DNA of 64,000 nucleotides from Fictibacillus aquaticus (GTDB lineage: Bacteria > Bacillota > Bacilli > Bacillales > Fictibacillaceae): positions 1 through 64,000 of the forward strand of contig NZ_NOII01000011.1 of the NCBI RefSeq assembly GCF_002245695.1, written 5' to 3'. The notes under the pieces are model-generated. The model was not told where the DNA came from. It did not search any database and saw only the letters and a list, made by a program, of their open reading frames with translations. Below, piece after piece: positions 27,498 through 35,591 of this stretch (position 1 is the first letter of the stretch; each line of letters opens with the position of its first letter). The position numbers and the translations under genes are program-made.

Positions 27498-28175
27498 ATG
27501 CCCTCATCAGTTATCATAACAGGCGGCGGTTCAGGCCTCGGTAAAGAGCTTGCAAAGCAATATGCTTCAACATATACCGTCTACCTTCTTGGAAGAGACC
27601 AATCAAAATTATCAGAAGCTGCTTCTTTTATTGAACAAACTGGCGGAACGGCGGAAACAGCTGTCTGCGATGTAACCGATATGAACCAGGTAGAGATGGT
27701 CATGAATGCTATTTTCACTGCAAGCAGCAGTGTACATATGCTTATCAACAACGCTGGCACAGGTGTTTTTGGCCCGTTAGAGTCTCTCTCGGAAAATGAT
27801 ATCCACACAATGATCGACACTAACGTAAAAGGCACCATATTCCCTGTGATGGCTGCTCTTCCCCACTTTCAAGCACAAGGCCGCGGTACAGTCATGAATA
27901 TCATATCTACCGCCGGGTTACGCGGAAAAGTGAATGAGTCGGTATACTGTGCAAGTAAGTTCGCTGTTAAAGGCTTTACTGAGAGCCTTGCAAAAGAATG
28001 GGAGAAATCACAGCTCCGCGCTGTCGCCGTTTATATGGGGGGCATGGACACACCCTTTTGGGATAACTCTACACATATTAAAGATCATAGCCGATTGAAG
28101 AGTCCAGAAAAAGTGGCCGAAATGATTGTTCAGCAAGACGATGGAAAGATAAATGAAATCTTTATCGACCGCTAA
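27498..28175 (+). CDS. short-chain dehydrogenase/reductase
   Basis: A 225-residue SDR with TGGGSGLG, NNAGTG, catalytic Ser in NIISTAG and YCASK. It is short for the class (no C-terminal extension). The substrate cannot be predicted. Its stop overlaps the recX stop on the other strand by 4 nt, so the two genes are convergent without a terminator between them. Confidence 0.88.
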   Translation: MPSSVIITGGGSGLGKELAKQYASTYTVYLLGRDQSKLSEAASFIEQTGGTAETAVCDVTDMNQVEMVMNAIFTASSSVHMLINNAGTGVFGPLESLSENDIHTMIDTNVKGTIFPVMAALPHFQAQGRGTVMNIISTAGLRGKVNESVYCASKFAVKGFTESLAKEWEKSQLRAVAVYMGGMDTPFWDNSTHIKDHSRLKSPEKVAEMIVQQDDGKINEIFIDR

Positions 28176-28981
28176 TGGTTTTCACGCAGCACTTGATCGA
28201 TCATATGTGCCGAAAACCCTTTAGAAAAAAGCGCCCGTTTCATTCTCATTTCATACTCATAGCCTTCATACTTGCTGTATTTTCGATGTGCTTTTTCCGC
28301 CTGTTTTTTAAGTGCCTCCATCTCTTCGTTTTCATCAGGCTTTGCTGAAGCTGATGCTGCAGAGATGGCTTGATCTATAACATCTGAAGAAAACCCTTTT
28401 TGCAAAAGCTGCATCTTGAGCTTTTGCTTTTTTTCATTCAGTGAGATGTTCTTTTTTTGTGAGAGCACTTTTTCGGCAAGCTTCGTACACGTTTCAAGCT
28501 GCCGTTCATGCGTGAATTCAGCGAGAGCATGCTGCATATCACTCTCACCGACACCTTTAGTGATAAGCTCCTGCTTCACTGCACCAGGACCCTTCGATGT
28601 CGTGTTCATTCTCGTCCGGACGAGCATCCCGGCAAACTCTCTGTCATTCACGTATTTCTGCTCTTTCAGCTGTGCAATAACCTTCGTGGCCACTTCTTCA
28701 TTAATCTCCGCCTTAACGAGATACTGAAAGATCTCATGAGCAGACCGCATACGAAACGAGAGGTAATGAAGAGCCCGGCTGTACGCTCTTTTCAGCTCAT
28801 CGAGCGAAAGAATCTCTTCCCACTCGCTCTCACTGATCTCCATCCCTTTTTTTAGACTGTTGGAGATAAGCACATCTTCATGCACACTGAAAGCAAATTC
28901 CTCTCCTGCTCCTCTATCTATAAAAACATTGTAACGTTCCTTGCTTTTCTTCTGAGCGGAAATCCGCGTTACAACCGCCAT
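28172..28981 (-). CDS. recX: recombination regulator RecX
   Basis: A 269-residue, all-helical modulator of RecA filaments. The RecX repeats are visible: ALHYLSFRMRSAHEIFQYL, YVNDREFAGMLVRTR, KGPGAVKQELITKGV, KYEGYEYEMRMKRALFSKGF. The long form (~265 residues) is usual in Bacilli. The start at 28981 has GAGGTGG 4-7 nt upstream; the in-frame ATG at 28999 does not. Confidence 0.93.
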   Translation of the reverse strand: MAVVTRISAQKKSKERYNVFIDRGAGEEFAFSVHEDVLISNSLKKGMEISESEWEEILSLDELKRAYSRALHYLSFRMRSAHEIFQYLVKAEINEEVATKVIAQLKEQKYVNDREFAGMLVRTRMNTTSKGPGAVKQELITKGVGESDMQHALAEFTHERQLETCTKLAEKVLSQKKNISLNEKKQKLKMQLLQKGFSSDVIDQAISAASASAKPDENEEMEALKKQAEKAHRKYSKYEGYEYEMRMKRALFSKGFSAHMIDQVLRENH

Positions 28982-29130
28982 TTTCCCACCTCTTTTCATA
29001 AATTAATTTTAGCACAAATAAGTGGCATGCCTAAACAACGCGAAATAACCAAAACCCAACCAAAAAAAATGATAAGCCTAAACCACGCAAAAAAACCAAC
29101 ACCATCATTTGCTTCCCCGCGTCCCGCAGT
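28982..29130. other. low-complexity intergenic stretch upstream of recX
   Basis: An A/C-rich stretch (many AACCAAAAC-like words, 29030-29105) with no believable gene. Similar A/C-rich sequence resumes at 29220-29260 on the other side of palindrome P4. Confidence 0.5.
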
Positions 29131-29193
29131 GGGGTCCGGTACCGATAACGGTTTACTATTATACCGAAGGTCATAATCTCGGTACCGGACCCC
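29131..29193. repeat. short palindrome family, copy P4
   Basis: GGGGTCCGGTACCGA (29131-29145) and TCGGTACCGGACCCC (29179-29193), a perfect 15-bp stem with 33-nt loop. Confidence 0.88.
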
Positions 29194-29254
29194 AGGTAGG
29201 CATCGAAGACCTTAATTTGCCTAAGCCAAACCAAAGCCAAGAATCAAATCTAAC

Positions 29255-29285
29255 CAAAAAAACCCCGCATCAGCGGGGTTTTTTG
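29255..29285. terminator. terminator downstream of cstA and its partner
   Basis: Stem AACCCCGC / GCGGGGTT with loop ATCA; A-run and T-run flank it on both sides. Confidence 0.85.
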
Positions 29286-29290
29286 GTGTG

Positions 29291-29307
29291 AAGTGCAACC
29301 TGCACTT
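29291..29307 (-). other. candidate bacterial SECIS hairpin of the CstA partner gene
   Basis: The minus strand forms AAGTGCA-GGT-TGCACTT: a perfect 7-bp stem with tri-loop GGT. The loop starts 17 nt after the in-frame TGA at 29320-29318. The apex TGCAGGT-TGCA is close to that of the E. coli fdhF SECIS (UGCAGGUCUGCA). The hairpin is not followed by a T-run, so it is not a terminator. Confidence 0.65.
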
Positions 29308-29314
29308 TTATGGG

Positions 29315-29515
29315 TTATCAACATCGTGTGGCGGATGGGCCGTATTTGTCCGCCAGATATTTCTCGAAGAATTCTTTTTCGGTCGGCAGTGTCTTTTCAG
29401 GATGATGGAGCTTCAGGTGTGTGACATATGCTTCGTAATTCGGGAGGTTGGATACTCCTTTAAACACGTTGCCTATGTTTTTTAAAACGGTCTTCATGTA
29501 AAATGCAATGCTCAT
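29315..29515 (-). CDS. YbdD/YjiX family CstA partner (Pfam Sel_put), candidate selenoprotein
   Basis: A small protein of the YbdD family, which accompanies CstA-type pyruvate/peptide transporters. Diagnostic features are PNYEAYVTHLKLHHPEKTLPTEKEFF and the C-terminal KYG...RC. Without recoding it ends ...ATRC at TGA (29320-29318), giving 65 residues. The next codon is TAA, so reading TGA as selenocysteine gives 66 residues ending R-C-U. E. coli YbdD ends RCC, so the Sec aligns with the last Cys. A SECIS-like hairpin follows. The ATG abuts the cstA stop codon, so it is translated from the cstA mRNA. Confidence 0.8.
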
Positions 29516-31615
29516 TTAAACTTCACCAAGCTTTGTCTGAACAAAAGGCTCTTCATATGTCGGTATGTTTTTCTTTTGTCCAAGCACTTTATACCAGATA
29601 CGGGCAGCATCAATGAGAACTCCTGTGATCAAAAGCATGAACAATCCAGTAAGCACCGCGTTGAGCTGATTGTTAAAGACGATCTGTGAAGCTGCTTCCA
29701 TATTCGGTATCGCAGGCGGCAGTTCGTTAGCAGCCATTTGGGCTTTAACCTGAGATGCTTTTTCAAGGAATCCTACAGCTGGAACGTTTGAGAAGATTTT
29801 TTCCCATCCAGCATAAAAGGTTACGATCATAAGCCATGTAAGCGGGACACCTGTAACCCACGCATATTTCGCTTTCCCCATCTTAATAATAACCGTAGTC
29901 GCAACGATCAGGGCGATAGCGGCGAGCATCTGGTTTACGATTCCGAAGAGCGGCCACAAAGTGTTGATACCTCCTAGCGGATCGGTTACACCGACAACAA
30001 GGAAGTAGCCCCATCCAGCAACGACGAGTCCGCTTGTTACATAAACCGCCCAAGTTGAGTCGGTTCTTCCGAGAGGTTTATAAATATGTCCGAGCAGATC
30101 TTGCAGCATAAATCGCCCTACCCTCGTTCCGGCATCAATCGTCGTTAAGATAAAGACGGCTTCAAAGAGAATAGCAAAATGGTACCAGAACGCCATTAAG
30201 CTTTTCCCGCCTATCACTTGAGAGAAGATCTGTGCCATACCGACAGCTAGTGAAGGCGCTCCACCTGTACGTGACAGGATCGATTCTTCATCAACATTCT
30301 TAGCCAGCTCATCGATTTCAGCCGCTGTAATCGCAAAGCCCCAATCCGATATGGTTTGTGCCGCAGCAGCTGTGTCCACTCCGACTGCAGCGGGCGGAGA
30401 GTTGATAGCAAAATAAAGTCCTGGTGTAAGAAGTGTTGCAGCAACCATCGCCATGATTGCAACGAACGATTCTGTGAGCATTCCGCCATAACCGACCATA
30501 GGTGCGTGTGTTTCTTTTGCGATTAGCTTTGGCGACGTTCCGGAAGATATAAGAGAGTGGAACCCGGATACGGCACCGCATGCGATTGTAATAAACAAGA
30601 ACGGGAATAAATTACCCGCAAATACAGGGCCTGTCCCGTCAATAAACTTTGTTACAGCAGGCATTTGTATTTCAGGCATTACGATTAAGATTCCAAGGGC
30701 AAGCATACCGATTACCCCGACTTTTAAGAACGTGCTTAGATAGTCACGCGGAGCAAGCAGCATCCATACAGGCAGAACAGATGCTAAAAATCCGTATCCG
30801 ATCAGCAAGTATGCCAGAGTTTTGCCTTCATAAGTGAAATAAGGTGCAAGTGTAGCTGAATCAGCCACCCATTGGCCGCTGATAAGAGCGAATAATAGAA
30901 GTGCAAAACCGATTATCGATGCTTCCCCTACCCTTCCTGGCCGCAGATAGCGCATATAAAAGCCCATGAAAAGAGCGATAGGAATAGTCATCGCAATCGT
31001 ATATGTACCCCAAGGGCTTGATTTTAGAGCGTTAACCACTACAACAGCAAGAACGGCAATAAGAATGATCATAATCGCGAACACACCGACTAGAGCCAGG
31101 TATCCGCCAACAGGGCCGATCTCTTCCTTTGCAATCTGCCCGATTGATTTACCTTTACGGCGCATGGAGATAAGAAGGATAACATAATCCTGTACCGCAC
31201 CTGCAAGTACAGCACCAACAATCAGCCAGAGTGTTCCTGGCAAATACCCCATCTGTGCTGCAAGCGTTGGTCCAACAAGGGGACCTGCTCCTGCGATGGC
31301 TGCGAAATGGTGCCCGTACAGCACCCATTTGTTAGTCGGCACATAATCCTTTCCATCAGCATATCGTTCAGCAGGTGTCGCGTTTTCTTTATTCAGTTTA
31401 AAGATTTTGTCTGCTATAAAGCGTGCATAAAATCTGTACGCCACTGCATATGTACAAAGTGATGCAACGATGAACCAGATCGCGCTGATTTTCTCATCAC
31501 GCTGCAGAGCAATTACTGATAATGCGATCCCCCCTGCAAGTGCGATTCCAATCCATAATAACGCTTTCAAAAAAGGATTGGACTTTTTTGCTTGTGTTTT
31601 TCTTTGCAGTTCCAA
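29516..31615 (-). CDS. cstA: CstA family pyruvate/peptide transporter
   Basis: A 699-residue, many-helix membrane protein of the CstA/BtsT family, carbon-starvation transporters that take up pyruvate or peptides. Family motifs VLYGHHFAAIAGAGPLVGPTLAAQMGYLPG, GSGFHSLISSGTSPK and DAGTRVGRFMLQDLLG-like segments are visible. Start is TTG at 31615, placed 6 nt after GGGGGTG. It forms an operon with the YbdD-like gene that begins right at its stop codon. The yfhF gene is divergent. Confidence 0.94.
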   Translation of the reverse strand: MELQRKTQAKKSNPFLKALLWIGIALAGGIALSVIALQRDEKISAIWFIVASLCTYAVAYRFYARFIADKIFKLNKENATPAERYADGKDYVPTNKWVLYGHHFAAIAGAGPLVGPTLAAQMGYLPGTLWLIVGAVLAGAVQDYVILLISMRRKGKSIGQIAKEEIGPVGGYLALVGVFAIMIILIAVLAVVVVNALKSSPWGTYTIAMTIPIALFMGFYMRYLRPGRVGEASIIGFALLLFALISGQWVADSATLAPYFTYEGKTLAYLLIGYGFLASVLPVWMLLAPRDYLSTFLKVGVIGMLALGILIVMPEIQMPAVTKFIDGTGPVFAGNLFPFLFITIACGAVSGFHSLISSGTSPKLIAKETHAPMVGYGGMLTESFVAIMAMVAATLLTPGLYFAINSPPAAVGVDTAAAAQTISDWGFAITAAEIDELAKNVDEESILSRTGGAPSLAVGMAQIFSQVIGGKSLMAFWYHFAILFEAVFILTTIDAGTRVGRFMLQDLLGHIYKPLGRTDSTWAVYVTSGLVVAGWGYFLVVGVTDPLGGINTLWPLFGIVNQMLAAIALIVATTVIIKMGKAKYAWVTGVPLTWLMIVTFYAGWEKIFSNVPAVGFLEKASQVKAQMAANELPPAIPNMEAASQIVFNNQLNAVLTGLFMLLITGVLIDAARIWYKVLGQKKNIPTYEEPFVQTKLGEV

Positions 31616-31729
31616 AACGGCACCCCCACTTTTTGTTTGGTATAATAATAGCTAAGACGATTATAGCAAATATTCTTAATATTAAAATAAATATTTTTGT
31701 GCATAACTATCCATAACAAAGGAGCTCTT

Positions 31730-32635
31730 ATGAAAAACTTATTAATCACTGGAGGCACTGGGTTCATCGGCCGCCACTTGACTGAAATACTGGTCAAAGA
31801 CGGCTGGCATGTTTATATTCTGACTCGTTCTGCCGATAAAAAACGCGGAAGTGATAGCATTACATTCGTAAATTGGCTAAATGCTGATGCAGCCCCCGAA
31901 AAACAGCTTCCGGATATTCATGCAGTCGTGAACCTAGCTGGGGAATCTATCAATGGCAGATGGACAAAAGGCAAAAAAAAGGCAATCCTTGAAAGCCGTA
32001 TGACAGTAACAAAAGAACTAATATCACTTGCAGAAAAAATGAGGCTAAAGCCTGAGGTATGGGTGAACGCATCAGCAGTCGGTTTTTATGGCACTTCTCA
32101 GACTGATTCGTTTACAGAAAGGTCTCCTGGCAGAGACGAAGATTTTCTCGCCCATGTGACAGCATTGTGGGAAGGAGAAGCTACAAAAGCAGCGCAGTTA
32201 GGCATACGCCTAGTTATTACGCGTTTTGGGGTAGTGCTGGGCAGGGACGGAGGCGCTCTTAAGCAAATGACGGCGCCTTATTATTATTACGCAGGAGGCC
32301 GAGTGGGTTCCGGTAATCAGTGGCTCTCGTGGATACATGTTGAGGATGTGGCAAGGCTGCTAAAATTTGTCATAGAGAACAATGATATTGAAGGTCCGGT
32401 TAACGCGACCTCCCCTCATCCTGTGACAATGGATGAATTCGGTAAAGAAACAGCTCGTGTATTGAACAAACCTCACTGGCTTCCCGCTCCAGCAATTGCT
32501 TTGAAACTGCTGCTAGGCGAGATGAGCATGCTTGTCTTGAAAGGACAGCACGTTATTCCTGAACAAGCAATCGATCACGGTTTCTCTTTCACCTATCAAA
32601 GGCTTCCAGAAGCATTGCGTGATTTACTTCAATAA
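31730..32635 (+). CDS. yfhF: TIGR01777 family epimerase-like protein YfhF
   Basis: A 301-residue NAD(P)-binding protein of the atypical SDR type that includes YfhF and E. coli YfcH. TGGTGFIGRHL cofactor loop at the N-terminus, NLAGESINGRWT and NASAVGFYG motifs, and the C-terminal DUF1731 region. Substrate unknown. The start at 31730 is 5 nt after GGAG and gives the usual M-KNLLITGGTGF. Followed by the amidohydrolase gene after 30 nt. Confidence 0.92.
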   Translation: MKNLLITGGTGFIGRHLTEILVKDGWHVYILTRSADKKRGSDSITFVNWLNADAAPEKQLPDIHAVVNLAGESINGRWTKGKKKAILESRMTVTKELISLAEKMRLKPEVWVNASAVGFYGTSQTDSFTERSPGRDEDFLAHVTALWEGEATKAAQLGIRLVITRFGVVLGRDGGALKQMTAPYYYYAGGRVGSGNQWLSWIHVEDVARLLKFVIENNDIEGPVNATSPHPVTMDEFGKETARVLNKPHWLPAPAIALKLLLGEMSMLVLKGQHVIPEQAIDHGFSFTYQRLPEALRDLLQ

Positions 32636-32665
32636 AAACTAGAGAATGTATAGCAGGTGATAAAT

Positions 32666-33793
32666 ATGAAAACATTGCTCAAAGGTGCAAAAGTATACCC
32701 CATTACATCAGCCATAATGGAATTCGGCGACGTGTTAATACAAGATGGCAAAATTGCCGGCGTTTCTGCAAGTATTGAACCTTCCGATGATATGACAGTC
32801 ATTGACTGTAAAGGATTGCATCTTCTGCCTGGACTGATCGATGTACATACCCATCTTGGCTTATATGATGAGGGTACAGGCTGGGCCGGAAACGACGCAA
32901 ACGAGACCTTTGAAGTCCTTACCCCGCACATCCGTGCCATCGATGGCTGCCATCCGCTTGATTCCGCGTTTCGAGACGCGGTGAAATATGGCATCACGAC
33001 GGCTCATATTATGCCAGGAAGCGCGAATGTCATTGGCGGAACGACCTCTGTCATAAAGACACATGGCATGGATATTCGCAAAATGCTTATTAAAGAAACA
33101 GCAGGCTTGAAAATTGCACTTGGGGAGAATCCAAAAAGAATCCACTCCGGCTCTAGCAACAATTCGATAACAAGGATGGGAATCATGGGTATGCTCCGTG
33201 AAGCGTTTTATCAGGCTAGGAGCCACCCTAGTCAGAACGATCTGCGTGTTGCACCGATCGTTTCTGCTTTGAGGAGGGAAATTCCTGTCCGTATACATGC
33301 TCATAGAGCAGACGATATTTTATCTGCCGTCCGTTTTGCTGAAGAGTTCAACCTCGACTTCCGCATCGAGCATTGTACCGAAGGACACCTTGTGGCTGAA
33401 GTGCTTGCCCCCCTTAACCTCCAGGTAAGTGTAGGTCCTACGATTACGAGAAAATCAAAAATCGAGTTGAAAAACAAAACGTGGGAAACATGCAGGATAC
33501 TATCTGAGAATAATGTTGAGATTTCCATAACAACAGACCATCCATACACTCCGATTCAGTACCTTAATGTGTGTGCGGCTCTTGCTGTCCGAGAAGGCCT
33601 GGATGAAGTAAAAGCCCTTGAAGCCATTACTATAAATCCTGCTAAAAACCTTGGTGTAGCGGACCGTATTGGCAGTATTGAAATAGGCAAAGATGCGGAT
33701 TTTTCGATATGGAACGACCATCCTTTTCATTTTTCGTCAAAACCCGTCATGACCTTCATAAATGGAGAAATAATTTACAAAAAATCTACATAA
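32666..33793 (+). CDS. amidohydrolase
   Basis: A 375-residue amidohydrolase-superfamily enzyme (imidazolonepropionase-like type). Metal-site motifs: LIDVHTHLG, IRIHAHRADD region, IEHCTEG, and the final Asp in ITTDHP. A conserved GxxNVIGGTTSVIK stretch is typical of this subgroup. The specific substrate is not predictable. The start ATG 32666 follows AGGTG by 6-7 nt; the gene probably shares a transcript with yfhF. Confidence 0.88.
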   Translation: MKTLLKGAKVYPITSAIMEFGDVLIQDGKIAGVSASIEPSDDMTVIDCKGLHLLPGLIDVHTHLGLYDEGTGWAGNDANETFEVLTPHIRAIDGCHPLDSAFRDAVKYGITTAHIMPGSANVIGGTTSVIKTHGMDIRKMLIKETAGLKIALGENPKRIHSGSSNNSITRMGIMGMLREAFYQARSHPSQNDLRVAPIVSALRREIPVRIHAHRADDILSAVRFAEEFNLDFRIEHCTEGHLVAEVLAPLNLQVSVGPTITRKSKIELKNKTWETCRILSENNVEISITTDHPYTPIQYLNVCAALAVREGLDEVKALEAITINPAKNLGVADRIGSIEIGKDADFSIWNDHPFHFSSKPVMTFINGEIIYKKST

Positions 33794-33801
33794 AAAACTA
33801 T

Positions 33802-33829
33802 TTGCTTTTTCATAAAAATGTTTTATGAT
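33802..33829 (+). promoter_or_regulatory. promoter of the tRNA-like leader
   Basis: TTGCTT (33802-33807), a 16-nt spacer and TATGAT (33824-33829). It would start transcription about 20 nt before the tRNA-like element. Confidence 0.55.
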
Positions 33830-33858
33830 ACAGAAGGAGTTATTAATTAAATACACTT

Positions 33859-33928
33859 GCATGGGAAGGCAATTGGTGCGCCACCAGCTTTAGGCTGGTC
33901 CTAGTGGGTTCGATTCCCACCCCGAATT
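33859..33928 (+). ncRNA. tRNA-like leader element
   Basis: The RNA folds like a tRNA. D-arm GGC / GCC with an AATTGGTGC loop; 5-bp anticodon-like arm ACCAG / CTGGT with 7-nt loop CTTTAGG (anticodon position TTA); 4-nt variable region; perfect T-arm GTGGG / CCCAC with canonical loop TTCGATT. The acceptor strands (GCATGGG, CCCGAAT) pair only at their inner 3-4 positions and no CCA follows, so it is not a functional tRNA gene. Its T-arm and acceptor 3' strands are also the left arm of the terminator that follows. Confidence 0.7.
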
Positions 33929-33962
33929 AATTTTTATTCTTAATTCGAGGGTGGGGATTTTT
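33913..33962 (+). terminator. leader terminator overlapping the tRNA-like T-arm
   Basis: Left arm ATTCCCACCCCGAATTAA (33913-33930) pairs with TTAATTCGAGGGTGGGGA (33940-33957), with one bulge, and T5 follows. It cannot coexist with the T-arm. Between it and the start codon, CCCTC-CGG-GAGGG (33966-33978) also masks the ribosome site of the next gene. Confidence 0.75.
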
Positions 33963-33984
33963 CTGCCCTCCGGGAGGGATTAAA

Positions 33985-34566
33985 TTGTTAAAAAAGCGTG
34001 ATTTACACGACAGTCATGTTCTTTTCAATTTAATGGTGCACCCTGAAGTCTTCCCTTTTGTACGCCAAAAAGCGAATTCCATCGAAGAATTCATGTTTTT
34101 GACGAAACAGACGATAGAGGAAGAAGATCAGGGAACATTGATTTCTAGAACCATTCTCGATGAATGGCAAAACCCAATCGGCACCATTAACCTGTTTGAT
34201 GTCCAGGACGGCTACGGCTTCCTTGGCACCTGGATCGGAAAGCCATACTTTGGCAAAGGATATAATAATCCGGCTAAAGAAGAATTTTTTTCTGAGCTGT
34301 TTTATGAAAAGGACATCCACACCATCTTTATGCGCATCCGAAAATCTAATCTTCGCTCTCAAAAAGCGGCTGAAAAGATTCCTTACGTTACTCTTGCTAA
34401 TGAAGTGCGAAAAGATATTTACGATCAGCTGAATAAAGAAGAAGATATTTACAACCTTTATCAAATTGAAAAAGACAACTATATCATGCATCAGCTTCGT
34501 CTTCAGCACCAGCAGCAGGCCCAGCCTCTTATCTGTGCGGTTGAAGAGCAGCTGAAAGAAGCATGA
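33985..34566 (+). CDS. GNAT family N-acetyltransferase with a tRNA-like leader
   Basis: A 193-residue RimJ/RimL-like GNAT protein. Visible are the central strand pair IGTINLFDVQDGYGFLGTWIG and the acetyl-CoA loop area KPYFGKGYNN; the C-terminus is Gln-rich and helical. The acetyl acceptor is unknown. Start is TTG at 33985, 6 nt after GGAGGG, which itself lies in a small hairpin. A leader with a tRNA-like fold and an overlapping terminator precedes it, so expression is probably controlled by RNA folding. It ends at a strong terminator. Confidence 0.87.
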   Translation: MLKKRDLHDSHVLFNLMVHPEVFPFVRQKANSIEEFMFLTKQTIEEEDQGTLISRTILDEWQNPIGTINLFDVQDGYGFLGTWIGKPYFGKGYNNPAKEEFFSELFYEKDIHTIFMRIRKSNLRSQKAAEKIPYVTLANEVRKDIYDQLNKEEDIYNLYQIEKDNYIMHQLRLQHQQQAQPLICAVEEQLKEA

Positions 34567-34570
34567 CAGA

Positions 34571-34601
34571 TAAAAAAGTGCGGATAATCCGCACTTTTTT
34601 T
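34571..34601 (+). terminator. GNAT gene terminator
   Basis: AAAAAGTGCGGAT / ATCCGCACTTTTTTT, 11-bp GC-rich stem with T7. Confidence 0.88.
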
Positions 34602-34628
34602 GTTTTATCAAAAGAACTCAGTGAAGAG

Positions 34629-34879
34629 GTTGATCTCCGTTTCAGGCGCACGCTTTCCGCGGGGCGTGGCGAAAAGCAGAAACGGCTCGTTCAGCCCCGA
34701 CAAGCAAAAGGGAAAGGGGCCGGTAAGTCGATCTTTGACTTATTGGACACTTGCCCTTTTGACCTCGAGGGGCTAGCCGTTTTCTGCTGGACAGGTGAGC
34801 CCCTTTGCCGCTACGCGCCCTAAAGGGTCTCAGCTTCCCGCTCGTCCCGCAGGAGTCGGCACCTTACACTCCGATCAAC
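34629..34879 (+). repeat. dispersed structured repeat, copy C (long form)
   Basis: Core of 251 bp from GTTGATC to GATCAAC, with the internal foldback (GCAGAAACGGCT / AGCCGTTTTCTGC; GCCCC / GGGGC) and the variable hairpin CCCTTT / AAAGGG around GCCGCTACGCGCC. About 100 bp of family-like sequence follow (TCAATGATGGATTCAGGATGATCAAG). The 34602-35116 gap between the GNAT gene and yfhE holds this element and no gene. Confidence 0.92.
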
Positions 34880-35116
34880 TTTGTCAATGATGGATTCAGG
34901 ATGATCAAGTGAATGTGAAAAATGTGCTAGCCAGCTATTGAACCTAAATCCGAAGCATTTCTCATGAAGCTGTCAAAGAAAATTGTATCTTAATGCGTAA
35001 TTTGTAAATACTCGAGTTTAACAAATCAACCTCAACTTTCCATCATTCTCTTAGCACTTCATGAACCTTTGTAGGACAAACTAAAGTCATCTTAAAAGAA
35101 GGAGGACTTCGTTAAA

Positions 35117-35236
35117 ATGAAAAGCGACCGACGTAAAGCAACTGAACGTCAAGACGGGTTGTCCAAAACTCAGGAAGTGACTTACGCTTCAGAGATTAAA
35201 CAGGCGAAAGCGGCTGAAAAACAGCCAAAACGCTAA
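35117..35236 (+). CDS. yfhE: YfhE family small protein
   Basis: A 39-residue basic, hydrophilic protein with the YfhE hallmark TQEVTYASEIKQA near its centre. Function unknown. GGAGGA lies ~12 nt upstream of the ATG. It is followed by yfhD, as in B. subtilis where yfhD and yfhE are adjacent. Confidence 0.8.
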   Translation: MKSDRRKATERQDGLSKTQEVTYASEIKQAKAAEKQPKR

Positions 35237-35356
35237 CAAAAAATTCCTGTGTAAGCTGTCGATTTTCTGCACATTATATAGTTAGAGGGACATCCCCTCT
35301 AGTTAAGACTTAAGATTCACGTTCACCATTACAAATGCTTTTAAGGAGGCTTGCGT

Positions 35357-35530
35357 GTGGAAAAACGTAATCGAAAGTCCCAACAAAATGCTCAAGCTCG
35401 TGCTTCACAAGCTAACTCATCTCTTGGCGTAGACGTCGAATACTCCAGAGAATTAGCTGATCAAGATGATCTCGAAGCACAAGCAAGAGCGCAGGCAGCA
35501 GACAGCCGCCAGAAAAAAGCGCGCCGTTAA
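35357..35530 (+). CDS. yfhD: YfhD family small protein
   Basis: A 57-residue hydrophilic protein with VDVEYSRELADQDDLEAQARAQAADSRQ, the pattern of the YfhD family. Function unknown. Start is GTG at 35357, with AAGGAGG ~8 nt upstream; no ATG is available. It ends before a perfect 14-bp terminator. Confidence 0.78.
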   Translation: MEKRNRKSQQNAQARASQANSSLGVDVEYSRELADQDDLEAQARAQAADSRQKKARR

Positions 35531-35535
35531 TGCCA

Positions 35536-35570
35536 AAATAGACCCGCTCATATTGAGCGGGTCTATTTTA
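35536..35570 (+). terminator. yfhD terminator
   Basis: AATAGACCCGCTCA / TGAGCGGGTCTATT, 14-bp stem with loop TAT, then TTA. Confidence 0.85.
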
Positions 35571-35591
35571 TTGAAATAAGAAATTAAAGCC

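Noticed and set aside
33859-33928. A genuine suppressor tRNA gene reading UAA
   Set aside because: D, anticodon and T arms fit, but the acceptor stem pairs at only 3-4 of 7 positions, no CCA is encoded, and the 3' half is embedded in a terminator for the next gene.
34030-34611. 193-residue minus-strand ORF opposite the GNAT gene
   Set aside because: It is the antisense shadow of the GNAT gene: no ribosome site, no recognisable family, and hydrophobic composition typical of antisense frames.
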